Of a stretch of DNA of 18,438 bases, positions 8,398 through 15,902 are shown piece after piece. A model generated the notes under the pieces. It had not been told where the DNA came from. It ran no database searches and saw nothing but the letters and a program-made list of their open reading frames with translations. The stretch is from JBKPCD01 sp046727175 (GTDB lineage Bacteria > Acidobacteriota > Vicinamibacteria > Vicinamibacterales > 2-12-FULL-66-21): positions 1 through 18,438 of the forward strand of contig JBKPCD010000246.1 of the NCBI GenBank assembly GCA_046727175.1. The letters run 5' to 3'. Both the position numbers and the translations under genes were made by a program. Position 1 is the first letter of the stretch, and each line of letters begins with the position of its first letter.

Positions 8398-10469
8398 AAC
8401 TCGTCTCTTTGGCCGGGGCCGTCTCAACTCGCAAACTCGCGGCCGGCCTGATGCTGGGCCTCGGCGCGGCTGGGTTCGTGCTGCTCCTCGGCCGCGTTGG
8501 GTGGCTGGAGACACTGGAGCTGAAAACGTACGACTGGCGCATGCGCCGGAGTGTGACCCGGCCGCCATCAGTCAATCCCGACATCGTCCTCGTCGAAATC
8601 AACGACACGACGATTCGAGATCTCGCTCCGGCATTCGGCCGATGGCCGTGGCCGCGAGTGGCGTTTTCGAACATCATCAACTTCCTCGTCCGCGCGCCAG
8701 CAAAAGTAATCGCGCTGGATCTCAGTTTCTTGGAGGAACAGCGGAACGTCACGTTCAAGATCGGAGGTGACGAAGGGCAGACGTGGACCGGAGACGAATC
8801 AGATGCCGCACTGGCGGCTGCGGTTAAGGCTGCGGGCAATGTCGTCTTACTTGCGGATGCCGTTTACATGGGCCATACCGGCCAGGAGCAGGCGAACAAA
8901 CCTGCCGAATGGATGGGCGAGCCATTTCGCCTCGGTCATGCTATTGAAGAGCGCCCTCTTATCATCCCGCCCTATCAGAAGCTGACCGACTCGGCACGTG
9001 GACTTGGCCACAACTTTTTTGCGCTGGATCCCGATGGGCCAGTCAGGCGTGTCGCACCTTTCGTCCGCACCGGCGAGAAATACATGCCGTCGCTCGGCCT
9101 GATAACAGCATTTGTTGCTGCCGGGATCAAACCCGATGAGGTCGTGCTGCAATCCAGATCAATCCGAGTTCGGGACCGTCATATTCCGCTGGTGGCAGTA
9201 AGTGTCGCCGCAGATGCCCAGCATCCCGACAGGTTGCACGACCAGCTGGCGATGTTGATCGACTACCGCGCCCCGGCGCTCGTCAACGGAGAACGGCCGT
9301 ACCGCGCTTTCGAAGCGCGGTACCTGATGGTGTCAGAGGACCTGCTCCTCAACGCTGAAAAGCCGCTCGTCGACCCCGTCGAGTTCAAAGACAAGATCGT
9401 ATTCGTTGGTCTGACGACTTCTGGACTGGTCGACGTGTTCCAGACTCCCTTCGGATCCGAGGGGACGATGCCCGGCATTCAAGTTCATGCCAGCATCGCT
9501 GACAGTCTCCTCTCGAATCATTTCTTGTCGACATCGACGATGCGAACAGCCGTCGGAGTCACGCTCACAGCGGCAACGCTCGTCGGCCTTCTGTCGGCCT
9601 TCCTGCCATTCATCGGTGCCGCGCTGGGAGCCCTCGTGCTGCTGTCTGCCTGGACTTGGTACGCGGCCGTCGCGTTCCGTGGCGGCCTCTGGGTGCCAAT
9701 GACGCAGCCACTGCTCGCCATGTCTCTCGCACTCTTCGCCGGGACCGCCTATCAGTACTTCGTCGAAGATCGCGAAAAGCGAAAAGTCAAGCGCCTCTTC
9801 GGACGCTACGTGTCCAAACACGTCTACGAACAACTCCTGAACGACCCCACACGAGCAGAGCTCGGTGGCGCGCGACGCGAAATGTCTGTCCTGTTCTCAG
9901 ACATTCGCGGGTTTACATCCGTGACCGAAAGAGGAGATCCCGAAGAGCTCGTCGCGCAGTTGAACGAGTACTTCTCGAAAATGGTCGAGGTCGTTTTCCG
10001 CAATTACGGGACGGTCGACAAATTCGTCGGCGACATGCTGATGGCGCTGTTCGGTGCGCCTCTGGACGACGTTCATCACGCCGAGCACGCGGTCAGGGCG
10101 GCGATCGACATGGTCAAAGAACTGGGTGCCCTCAACCAGAAGTGGGCAGCAGCAGGGCGCGCGCAGCTCGATATCGGCATCGGCATCAATTCGGGCGACA
10201 TGATTGCCGGTAACATCGGCTCGGCGTCCATCATGAGCTACACGGTCATTGGTGACAACGTGAACCTCGGGTCGCGGCTCGAATCCCTGAACAAGGAATA
10301 CCGGACCCGGATTATCATTAGCGGGGCCACCCGGCTGAAAATCACCGGCCAGTACGACATCCGACCTCTTGGCGATGTGGTCGTCAAGGGGAAGACGCGC
10401 GCGGTGGCGATCTTCGAGGTCAAAATCCCGTCTCCGATCCCGGTCACGCACGAGAAAGCAAAGCTATGA
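8394..10469 (+). CDS. CHASE2-domain class III adenylate cyclase
   Basis: This 691-aa membrane receptor-cyclase has a TM helix near residues 12-35 and an extracytoplasmic CHASE2 sensor from about 40 to 370 (PDIVLVEINDTTIRDL, FGRWPWPR, VIALDLSF). A cluster of TM helices follows at about 380-455, then a linker (KRKVKRLFGRYVS) and a cyclase domain from about 495 to 670. The catalytic set is complete: metal aspartates Asp503 (FSDIRGFTS) and Asp547 (KFVGDMLMALFGAP), base-selecting Lys543 and Thr617, and transition-state residues Asn624 and Arg628 (VNLGSRLE). A Lys/Thr pair is the class IIIb adenylate-cyclase type, so cAMP is the expected product. The GTG start overlaps the preceding stop; the open frame extends upstream only as antisense-like out-of-frame sequence of the hydrolase gene. 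The signal sensed by CHASE2 is unknown. Confidence 0.92.
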   Translation: MKLVSLAGAVSTRKLAAGLMLGLGAAGFVLLLGRVGWLETLELKTYDWRMRRSVTRPPSVNPDIVLVEINDTTIRDLAPAFGRWPWPRVAFSNIINFLVRAPAKVIALDLSFLEEQRNVTFKIGGDEGQTWTGDESDAALAAAVKAAGNVVLLADAVYMGHTGQEQANKPAEWMGEPFRLGHAIEERPLIIPPYQKLTDSARGLGHNFFALDPDGPVRRVAPFVRTGEKYMPSLGLITAFVAAGIKPDEVVLQSRSIRVRDRHIPLVAVSVAADAQHPDRLHDQLAMLIDYRAPALVNGERPYRAFEARYLMVSEDLLLNAEKPLVDPVEFKDKIVFVGLTTSGLVDVFQTPFGSEGTMPGIQVHASIADSLLSNHFLSTSTMRTAVGVTLTAATLVGLLSAFLPFIGAALGALVLLSAWTWYAAVAFRGGLWVPMTQPLLAMSLALFAGTAYQYFVEDREKRKVKRLFGRYVSKHVYEQLLNDPTRAELGGARREMSVLFSDIRGFTSVTERGDPEELVAQLNEYFSKMVEVVFRNYGTVDKFVGDMLMALFGAPLDDVHHAEHAVRAAIDMVKELGALNQKWAAAGRAQLDIGIGINSGDMIAGNIGSASIMSYTVIGDNVNLGSRLESLNKEYRTRIIISGATRLKITGQYDIRPLGDVVVKGKTRAVAIFEVKIPSPIPVTHEKAKL

Positions 10470-11581
10470 AGAGGGGAGCGCTGGCACTCGCGGCGCTGCT
10501 GACGGCCACTCCGGCCTTCGCGCAGCTCGGAGGAATTCTCAACAAGGCCGGCAAGGCCATGGACGCCGCCGACAAGGTCAAAGCGCTGTCTGAAAAGGAC
10601 GAACGCGCAGCCGGGGAGGAGGTCAGCACGCTCGTCCGTAAGGAGTTCGGCGTCTTTCAGGACGCTGCCGTGACGAAGTATGTCACGCTCGTCGGAACCG
10701 TGCTCGCGCAGGCCAGTTCGCGCCCCGATCTCAAATGGGAGTTCATCGTCCTTGACACTGATGGCGTGAACGCCTTCGCCGCGCCCGGTGGAATCGTCCA
10801 CATTACCCGTGGCGCACTGGGCCTGATCAAAAGCGAGTCGGAGCTTGCGGGGGTGCTCGGGCACGAAGTCGCGCACGTGATGAAGCGTCATACGGCGAAG
10901 GCGATTCAAAAGAGCAATACGATCAAACTCGCCACCGATCTGGCGCCGGGAAGCGCCGACTACATTCGCGAGCTCGGCCAGGCGTTCTACGAGGATATCG
11001 TCGAGAACAAGTACGACCGCGACGACGAGAACGACGCCGACCAGGAGGGCGTCCGTTTGGCGAATAAGGCCGGTTACAACCCTTCCGGACTTGGTACGTT
11101 CCTGACGAAGCTGATGGAGCGGAACAAAGGCGAGACGGAGCGAAACGGCTTGTTCGCGTCGCACCCCGAAACCCGCGACCGTATCGCCAAGCTCGATAAG
11201 CAGATCACATCGGAAAAACTCAAAGCCCCTGCCATAGTTGCGGCGCGCTACGCGTCGACGATCGAATTCGATGCAAAGCCGCTCGCGCAGGTCACGACCG
11301 TTGCCGCCGGGACAAAAGGAGTCGCTGGCGGGTCGGCAAAGCCCGCGGAAGGCGAAAAGAAGGAAGAAAAGAAAGAGGAACCGAAGCGGAAAGGATTCGG
11401 TCTTGGCTCACTCGGGCTGACGAAAGGCAAGCAGCAGGAGTCTACGCAGGCGTCGGCGTCCGGTGGTGGCCGTGCGGTCGGCAGCCCGGATCGCCACGCG
11501 ACGGGCGGCGACAACTCGACTAAGGTGTCGGTCAGCATCACGCCTGCCGACGTAGCCGAGTTCAAGAAGGGCATCGCATAG
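10466..11581 (+). CDS. M48-family periplasmic metalloprotease with Lys/Glu-rich tail
   Basis: This 371-aa zinc protease has a signal peptide cut after ATPAFA. The M48 core covers roughly residues 45-245: APGGIVHITRGAL, the zinc motif GHEVAHVMKRH (His133, Glu134, His137), the third ligand Glu188 in DENDADQEGVRLANKAGY, and the closing FASHPETRDRI. All ligands are present, so it should be active. No membrane helix follows the signal, which resembles BepA/LoiP-type envelope proteases rather than HtpX. The C-terminal third is low complexity: a Lys/Glu cluster near 295-310, then Gly/Ser-rich sequence to a polar end. The ATG overlaps the cyclase stop (ATGA), so the two are coupled. It may process or control envelope proteins made with it; no target can be named. 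Confidence 0.9.
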   Translation: MKRGALALAALLTATPAFAQLGGILNKAGKAMDAADKVKALSEKDERAAGEEVSTLVRKEFGVFQDAAVTKYVTLVGTVLAQASSRPDLKWEFIVLDTDGVNAFAAPGGIVHITRGALGLIKSESELAGVLGHEVAHVMKRHTAKAIQKSNTIKLATDLAPGSADYIRELGQAFYEDIVENKYDRDDENDADQEGVRLANKAGYNPSGLGTFLTKLMERNKGETERNGLFASHPETRDRIAKLDKQITSEKLKAPAIVAARYASTIEFDAKPLAQVTTVAAGTKGVAGGSAKPAEGEKKEEKKEEPKRKGFGLGSLGLTKGKQQESTQASASGGGRAVGSPDRHATGGDNSTKVSVSITPADVAEFKKGIA

Positions 11582-11717
11582 TCAGGCAGGCCGCTGAAAA
11601 AAGACGGCCTGATGGAAATGGCAAAAAGGAGATGGCAAAATGTGTAGGGTTTTCCCTTTCCCATCTCCCATTTCCCATACAGGATGCGTTTTTTAGCATC
11701 CTGCTAAACCCAAGGCG
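11582..11717 (+). promoter_or_regulatory. Structured intergenic region with three inverted repeats
   Basis: The 136 bp between the protease stop and the channel ATG is dense in dyads. CAGGCCG (11587-11593) pairs with CGGCCTG (11605-11611). A purine-rich arm (11612-11640) faces a pyrimidine-rich arm (11650-11678) that is its imperfect reverse complement. CAGGATGC (11680-11687) pairs with GCATCCTG (11696-11703) around a T-rich loop. The last hairpin competes with another, TTTAGCA (11692-11698) with TGCTAAA (11702-11708), which ends 9 bases before the ATG. The first hairpin lacks a following T-run, so a standard terminator is not supported. It may set the expression of the channel relative to the upstream genes; this is inference. 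Confidence 0.45.
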
Positions 11718-13166
11718 ATGCCTCACTACCCCGGGCACCTGATCATGGGCGTCGCGGCGTTCGCTGCGACGCTCGCAATCTCCGGGTTCACCAAGAATCG
11801 CCTCGTCAAGCGCAAGCTCAAACTCTCGACCTTCCTCCTCGCCGCGTACTCGCTCTTGCAGATCGTCCTCGTGCTCCGGCCGGACGTCGTACCGGCGGAC
11901 GCCGAGCAACAGTTTCGCGCGTTCGAGCGGCTGGCCTTCGAAGCGGCAATCATCAACCTCGTTGTCATCGCGCTCATCAACCCGCTCCGTGTCGATCGCG
12001 TTCCCGACGCCTTTCCCTCTATTCTTCAGGACTTCATCGTCACCGGTCTGCTCGTGCTGATTGCGACGTTCGTCTTCCGCGAGCAGCTGTTGACCACGTC
12101 AGCTGTCGGCGCAGTCGTGGTCGGCTTCGCGCTCCAGGACACGCTCGGGAATGCGTTTGCGGGCCTCGCAATTCAGAGTGAGAAACCGTTCAGGATCGGC
12201 GAATGGATTCGCGTCGGGGAGTTCGAAGGCCGTGTCAGCGAGATCACCTGGCGCGCCACCAAGCTGCGAACGAAGTCCGGCAACTTCGTGATCGTGCCGA
12301 ACAACACGATCTCGAAGGAAGCGATCATCAACTACTCCGAGCCGGCGGTGCCGACGCGGATCGAGGTGGACGTTGGCGTGAGCTATCAGTCCGCCCCCAA
12401 CGAAGTGAAAGCTGCGATACGTGACGCAATGTCGCACGTCACGGGCCTGGTTGCGACACCCGCGGCGGATGTGCTCCTGACCAGCTTCGATGCGTCGGGT
12501 ATCAATTACAAGGCCCGCTTCTGGATCGAGGACTACGAACGCGACGAGGTTTATCGCGACCAGGTCCGAACCGCGATCTACTACGCGCTGGCGCGAAGGG
12601 GCATCGAGATTCCGTATCCCATCCAGGTCGAGTACAGCCGCGAGTGGCCGCAGCCAGACCTGGCCTTGATGCAACGCGAGCGCGAGCAGGTTCTGTCGGG
12701 TGTAGATATCTTCGCGCGCCTCACCGACCATCAGCGCCGCGACATCGCGGCGGCGACGAGTACGCGGACCTTCGGTGATGGCGAGGCAATCGTCCGGCAG
12801 GAAACGGCGGGACAGTCCATGTTCGTCGTTTGTTCGGGAAGTGTCTCAGTCGTGCTCGAGCCCGATCGCCGCGAGGTTGCGACTATCGATGCAGGCGGAT
12901 ACTTCGGCGAGATGTCGCTGCTGACCGGATCACCCCGGACGGCGACCGTGCTCGCTCGCGGAGACACCGTCGTGCTCGAGCTCGATGCCGACGTTTTCCG
13001 TCAACTCGGCGCGGCGGACCCGCAGGCCGTCGAGCAAATAGCGCTGGATGCAATCACACGCCGCGCGCAGCTCGAACAGGCCCGCGACGCGGCGAAGGCC
13101 GCGGCCGTCGCCGACGCACCCGCCACGATGCTCGGAAGGATGAAGAAGTTTCTGGGAATTCGGTAG
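11718..13166 (+). CDS. MscS-type mechanosensitive channel with C-terminal cyclic-nucleotide-binding domain (bCNG type)
   Basis: This 482-aa inner-membrane channel has N-terminal hydrophobic helices (about 5-22, 37-54, 72-92, 103-121). The MscS pore helix and beta-domain follow: AVGAVVVGFALQDTLGNAFA near 129-148, KPFRIGEWIRVGEFEGRVSE, and FVIVPNNTISKEAIINYS. After the MscS vestibule (to about 310) comes a cyclic-nucleotide-binding domain at about 330-450. Its phosphate-binding cassette reads FGEMSLLTGSPRTATV with Glu398 and Arg407, the residues that hold the ribose and cyclic phosphate, so ligand binding should be intact. A short Ala-rich helix closes the protein. Known bCNG channels are gated mainly by cAMP with little tension response. 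Start choice is moderate: only a weak AAGG precedes the ATG. It lies downstream of an adenylate cyclase in the same direction. Confidence 0.93.
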   Translation: MPHYPGHLIMGVAAFAATLAISGFTKNRLVKRKLKLSTFLLAAYSLLQIVLVLRPDVVPADAEQQFRAFERLAFEAAIINLVVIALINPLRVDRVPDAFPSILQDFIVTGLLVLIATFVFREQLLTTSAVGAVVVGFALQDTLGNAFAGLAIQSEKPFRIGEWIRVGEFEGRVSEITWRATKLRTKSGNFVIVPNNTISKEAIINYSEPAVPTRIEVDVGVSYQSAPNEVKAAIRDAMSHVTGLVATPAADVLLTSFDASGINYKARFWIEDYERDEVYRDQVRTAIYYALARRGIEIPYPIQVEYSREWPQPDLALMQREREQVLSGVDIFARLTDHQRRDIAAATSTRTFGDGEAIVRQETAGQSMFVVCSGSVSVVLEPDRREVATIDAGGYFGEMSLLTGSPRTATVLARGDTVVLELDADVFRQLGAADPQAVEQIALDAITRRAQLEQARDAAKAAAVADAPATMLGRMKKFLGIR

Positions 13167-13169
13167 GAA

Positions 13170-13241
13170 GGCTCTCGGCTCAGGGCTCCTGGCCACTCTT
13201 GCCACGTCAACCGAGGTGCCAAAAGCCACGAGCCGTGAGCC
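13170..13241. repeat. Imperfect 18-bp inverted repeat between convergent genes
   Basis: Arms GGCTCTCGGCTCAGGGCT (13170-13187) and AGCCACGAGCCGTGAGCC (13224-13241) are reverse complements at 15 of 18 positions. The 36-nt loop holds its own small stem, TGGC (13190-13193) with GCCA (13201-13204). It begins 4 bp after the channel stop and ends 12 bp before the stop of the opposing secreted-protein gene. A transcript from either side could fold it, so it may act as a bidirectional terminator, though no U-tract follows on either strand. A dispersed genomic repeat of the GGCTC-CGGCTC type is an equally good reading. Confidence 0.45.
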
Positions 13242-13252
13242 AAGCGCCGTTC

Positions 13253-13945
13253 TTAGTATCGATAGCTCCACTCCCGATAGCCCCGATCGTAGCCTTCCTT
13301 GAAGCCCTGGCGATAGAGATTGCGATAGACGTCCTTCGATCCGTACTGGCCCTTGTAATCGTGATCCCCGGATCGATACCACTTGTGCCGAAGTGGATCG
13401 TAGGACCGGTGACTACGTGCGTCCTCCTGGCCTTTCTCGTAGCCGTCATTCCCGCCGTTCGCAAAGGCCACATTGCCGTACCCATACTGCCCGGGGTATC
13501 CGTACCCGCCGGGATACTGGTATCTGCCCGGATATCGCCGATCCGGGTACGTGTCGGGCCGTGGCACCGGGCGACCGTAGCCGTAGTACGGCGCGTATCG
13601 CTGATAACCGTCCGAATAACCCGCCGCGTATCCACTCCGAAACTGCTGCCGGTACCGTTCGATGTCGCCGAAGCTGCCGTTGTAGCCCTTGTCGGCGCGT
13701 TGCCAGGTACGTTCGTCCCGATAATCGCGGTTCTCCTGCCTGCGCCCGTCGTGCTCACCCTCCTTGAAACCTTCGCGGTAACCGTATTCGTACGCGCGGC
13801 GGCCGGACTCGTAATACGGCTGGCGGACATCGTCGCGATAGTTCCAGCGGCTCGAATCACTCCAGCCGACCGATTGCGCCTGTGCCGGTGCGGTGAACGC
13901 CAGCGCTGCGATGACGAGCGCCGGCACGAAGTAGAGGCGTTCCAT
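13253..13945 (-). CDS. Secreted protein with duplicated Tyr/Gly-repeat domain, function unknown
   Basis: This 230-aa exported protein has a clear Sec signal (hydrophobic residues 7-19, cleavage after AQA near 23). The mature part is two copies of one ~60-residue domain. Copy 1 (about 55-114) runs GYREGFKEGEHDG, a charged Arg/Asp middle, then FRSGYAAGYSDGY. Copy 2 (about 168-223) runs GYEKGQEDA, HRSYDPLRHKWYRSGD, then YRQGFKEGYDRGY. A Tyr/Gly/Pro-rich linker (115-165) joins them. No cysteines or catalytic motif are seen. GGAGG stands five bases before the ATG at 13945, deciding this start over a longer frame to 14056. I do not recognise a named family, although Y-x-x-G-[YF]-x-x-G repeats occur in secreted acidobacterial proteins. 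It is third in a minus-strand run of envelope genes. Confidence 0.85.
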   Translation of the reverse strand: MERLYFVPALVIAALAFTAPAQAQSVGWSDSSRWNYRDDVRQPYYESGRRAYEYGYREGFKEGEHDGRRQENRDYRDERTWQRADKGYNGSFGDIERYRQQFRSGYAAGYSDGYQRYAPYYGYGRPVPRPDTYPDRRYPGRYQYPGGYGYPGQYGYGNVAFANGGNDGYEKGQEDARSHRSYDPLRHKWYRSGDHDYKGQYGSKDVYRNLYRQGFKEGYDRGYREWSYRY

Positions 13946-13990
13946 TGGGTCCTCCAGAGCGCGGCTTCCAGCGCGTAGTGTGCGCTGAGA

Positions 13991-14012
13991 TGCCAAGAGC
14001 AAGTGCCAAGAG
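13991..14012. repeat. Short direct repeat upstream of the Tyr/Gly-repeat gene
   Basis: TGCCAAGAG occurs at 13991-13999 and again at 14004-14012, a 13-bp period, about 46-67 bp upstream of the ATG at 13945. Read on the gene's strand it is CTCTTGGCA twice. The spacing of slightly more than one helical turn suits a tandem regulator site or an unusual promoter. It is too short to exclude chance. Confidence 0.3.
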
Positions 14013-14160
14013 GTCGTCTCGATTGCCGCGAAGCTGCGGTGTTCCATGGACCGCACGCGACCTCGAAATCGATGACCGCAAGATCCGCGCCCCTAAAGGC
14101 CGGCAGAAAACTCGCGAGAATCTGGTGTTTTTGACTGGTTGGGCTCTGAAGAGGTGACAC

Positions 14161-14664
14161 CTACTGGGACCAGACGAGGACATGCTCTCCGTCAGCGGTA
14201 CTGTGGTCGACGATGAGCGTCGGACCGAAACGCTCCAGGTCTTCGACTGTCAGCCGCAGGTCTTCGAGATCCATCCGATTGTGATTGAGGTCAATCGTGG
14301 CTCCGCGCATCTTCAGTCTCAGGAGCCAGAACGGGATGCTGAGGCGCACGATCTTTCCTTTGTCGGGATCGAAAGCCATGACGTTGAGCTGTTCCGGTCG
14401 ACGGGCGTCAGCTGATTTGCGCCGGTTCGCATTCGAGCGAACGAATCTGCCTCGCGCGTCGAGCTCGATGAGCGGCTTCTGGCCGGCAAAGCGGCTCTTT
14501 ATCTGTTCGAAATCGCGTGCGGCCACTGCGGGCGTGACCGTGCGTGTTTCGACATGCTGTGAAAACAGGTAGACCGCGACGCCTGCGACCGCGATCAATC
14601 CGAGGATGCCGGTGATTGCGACGCCAACGACTACCCAGACCCAGGGTTTGACCTTACCGGCCAC
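14161..14664 (-). CDS. Single-helix membrane-anchored protein, function unknown
   Basis: This 167-aa protein has one strong N-terminal TM helix (VWVVVGVAITGILGLIAVAG, about 9-33). A ~130-residue domain follows, probably periplasmic, containing FEQIKSRFAGQKPLIELDA, RRPEQLNVMAFDPDKGKIVR, the IPFWLLRL motif and a C-terminal LEDLRLTVEDLERFGPTLIV segment. I recognise no characterised family; similar small proteins with 'QLNV-x-A-[FY]-D-P' and 'PFWLLR' occur in acidobacterial genomes as hypotheticals (recalled, unverified). It starts with GTG, preceded by GAGGAG five bases upstream, and overlaps the end of the TPR gene by 11 bp, so the two are most likely translated from one message. The region 13946-14160 beyond its stop holds no other gene. 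Confidence 0.8.
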   Translation of the reverse strand: MAGKVKPWVWVVVGVAITGILGLIAVAGVAVYLFSQHVETRTVTPAVAARDFEQIKSRFAGQKPLIELDARGRFVRSNANRRKSADARRPEQLNVMAFDPDKGKIVRLSIPFWLLRLKMRGATIDLNHNRMDLEDLRLTVEDLERFGPTLIVDHSTADGEHVLVWSQ

Positions 14665-15859
14665 GCGCGCTCCTCATCAGCTTCTGCGCGTCGTCAACGC
14701 AGACCGGATCGCTTCCTTGCTCGCACAACACCTGCGCCTGGCGGGCTTGTTCGGCAGCCTGATCGCGCTCGCCGCGTTTCAGCGCGACGCGTGAGAGCTC
14801 GACGCGTGCCCGTCCCTGGACCCAATTGGCGGCATCGCCTCCCGTCGCGCTTCGGAGGTCGGCAACGCCCTCCTCCAACCGGCCGATGGCCACTCGCGCT
14901 GTGCCACGCTTCACGCGCCAGAGGGCCTCTTCACCGGGAATCCGCGGGCGTTTGTCCGAGGCGAGTATAGTGAGCCCTTCGCTCAGGACGAAGTCCGCCT
15001 GTTGCGCCCGACCCGCGCGTAACGCCGTGGCGCCCGCTTCGAGCAGGAGCAGCCGGTTCCTGGGATGCAATTGACGCAACTCTTCCAGTGCCTTCAGCGC
15101 GTCGTCGTAGCGACGCTCGCGGTTGTATACGAGCACGAGCGCAAAAAGTGCGTCGGTTCTGTTCTCGCGCCCGCTCGCCGCGGTCTCCTCGAGCATTTGA
15201 ATGCCTCGCTCGCGCCCTCCGCCGAAACCTGCCACATACGCCATCAGCCGCATCGGTAACGACAATGTAGATACGATGTAGCGATAAGTTCCGACGATCA
15301 ATTCTGCATCTTTTCGCGTCGGGTCGAGGGCCAGCACGCGTTCGTGCTCGTCGTATGCGCGCCGGGCGGCCTTGAATCCGGCGAGCTGCTTCCCCTCGAC
15401 CGTTGCGACGTACGAGGCTTGTATCCCGAGCGCGGCACCGAGGTCGTAATGGGCCTGGGCGCTGCCTGGCTGAGTACTGGTGCCCTTTTCGGCGAGCTCG
15501 ATTGCACGGGTGATGTGCTGACGGAATTCGTGATCGACATCAGGTGGTGGTGTCTTGAGCTCCACTGTCGATTTCGTCAACGACCCGAGATAATGGTCGA
15601 CGGTAACAGCACCCCGCCTGAAGAGCATGTTCAACCAGAGCACGCTGGCGAGGCTTCTGTGAGTCGAGGGGTCGTCTGGTGCCAGGGCGACGGCGCGACG
15701 AAGCAAGACGATCGCATCGTCGTGATCGAGGTTGTAAGCAAGGTTCAGCCCGCGTTCGCGAAGCGCGGCCGGCGTATCCTGTGGCGCGCTCATGACATGC
15801 ACCGGCGCGTACAGGCAGGGTATAAACGTCGAAAAAATCAGCGCGCGCCATGGCGCCAT
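14654..15859 (-). CDS. TPR-repeat protein, probably exported
   Basis: This ~401-aa helical-repeat protein starts with a weakly predicted signal (ALIFSTFIPCLYAPVHV). TPR-like pairs follow: RGLNLAYNLDHDDAIVLLRR with AVALAPDDPSTHRSLASVL near 32-75, AQAHYDLGAAL and HERVLALDP near 150-190, ALFALVLVYNRERRYDDALK with LRQLHPRNRLLLLEAG near 250-290, and a last pair with RVKRGTARVAIGRLEEGVADL near 325-350. Such proteins act as protein-protein scaffolds; no enzyme motif is seen. The ATG at 15859 (MAPWRAL) is taken as the start, although no good ribosome binding site precedes it; a TTG at 15883 is possible. The gene is divergent from the AT-hook gene and is first in a three-gene minus-strand run. Confidence 0.82.
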   Translation of the reverse strand: MAPWRALIFSTFIPCLYAPVHVMSAPQDTPAALRERGLNLAYNLDHDDAIVLLRRAVALAPDDPSTHRSLASVLWLNMLFRRGAVTVDHYLGSLTKSTVELKTPPPDVDHEFRQHITRAIELAEKGTSTQPGSAQAHYDLGAALGIQASYVATVEGKQLAGFKAARRAYDEHERVLALDPTRKDAELIVGTYRYIVSTLSLPMRLMAYVAGFGGGRERGIQMLEETAASGRENRTDALFALVLVYNRERRYDDALKALEELRQLHPRNRLLLLEAGATALRAGRAQQADFVLSEGLTILASDKRPRIPGEEALWRVKRGTARVAIGRLEEGVADLRSATGGDAANWVQGRARVELSRVALKRGERDQAAEQARQAQVLCEQGSDPVCVDDAQKLMRSARGR

Positions 15860-15902
15860 AGGACTATGATAACAATGCTGCAAGTTGGTAACCGGATAGA
15901 TG

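Noticed and set aside
7435..8568. A 377-codon minus-strand frame opposite the KynB-like gene
   Set aside because: No recognisable motif, and composition matches antisense translation of the real + strand gene.
12830..13978. A 382-codon + strand frame spanning the channel end and the Tyr/Gly-repeat gene
   Set aside because: It crosses the channel's CNBD out of frame and runs antisense to the secreted protein gene, which has a strong ribosome binding site and signal peptide.
13991..14012. Possible sigma-54 promoter (TTGGCAC...TTGGCA) upstream of the Tyr/Gly-repeat gene
   Set aside because: The GG and GC elements are not at the required spacing, and the -12 element lacks TTGC; only a direct repeat is supported.
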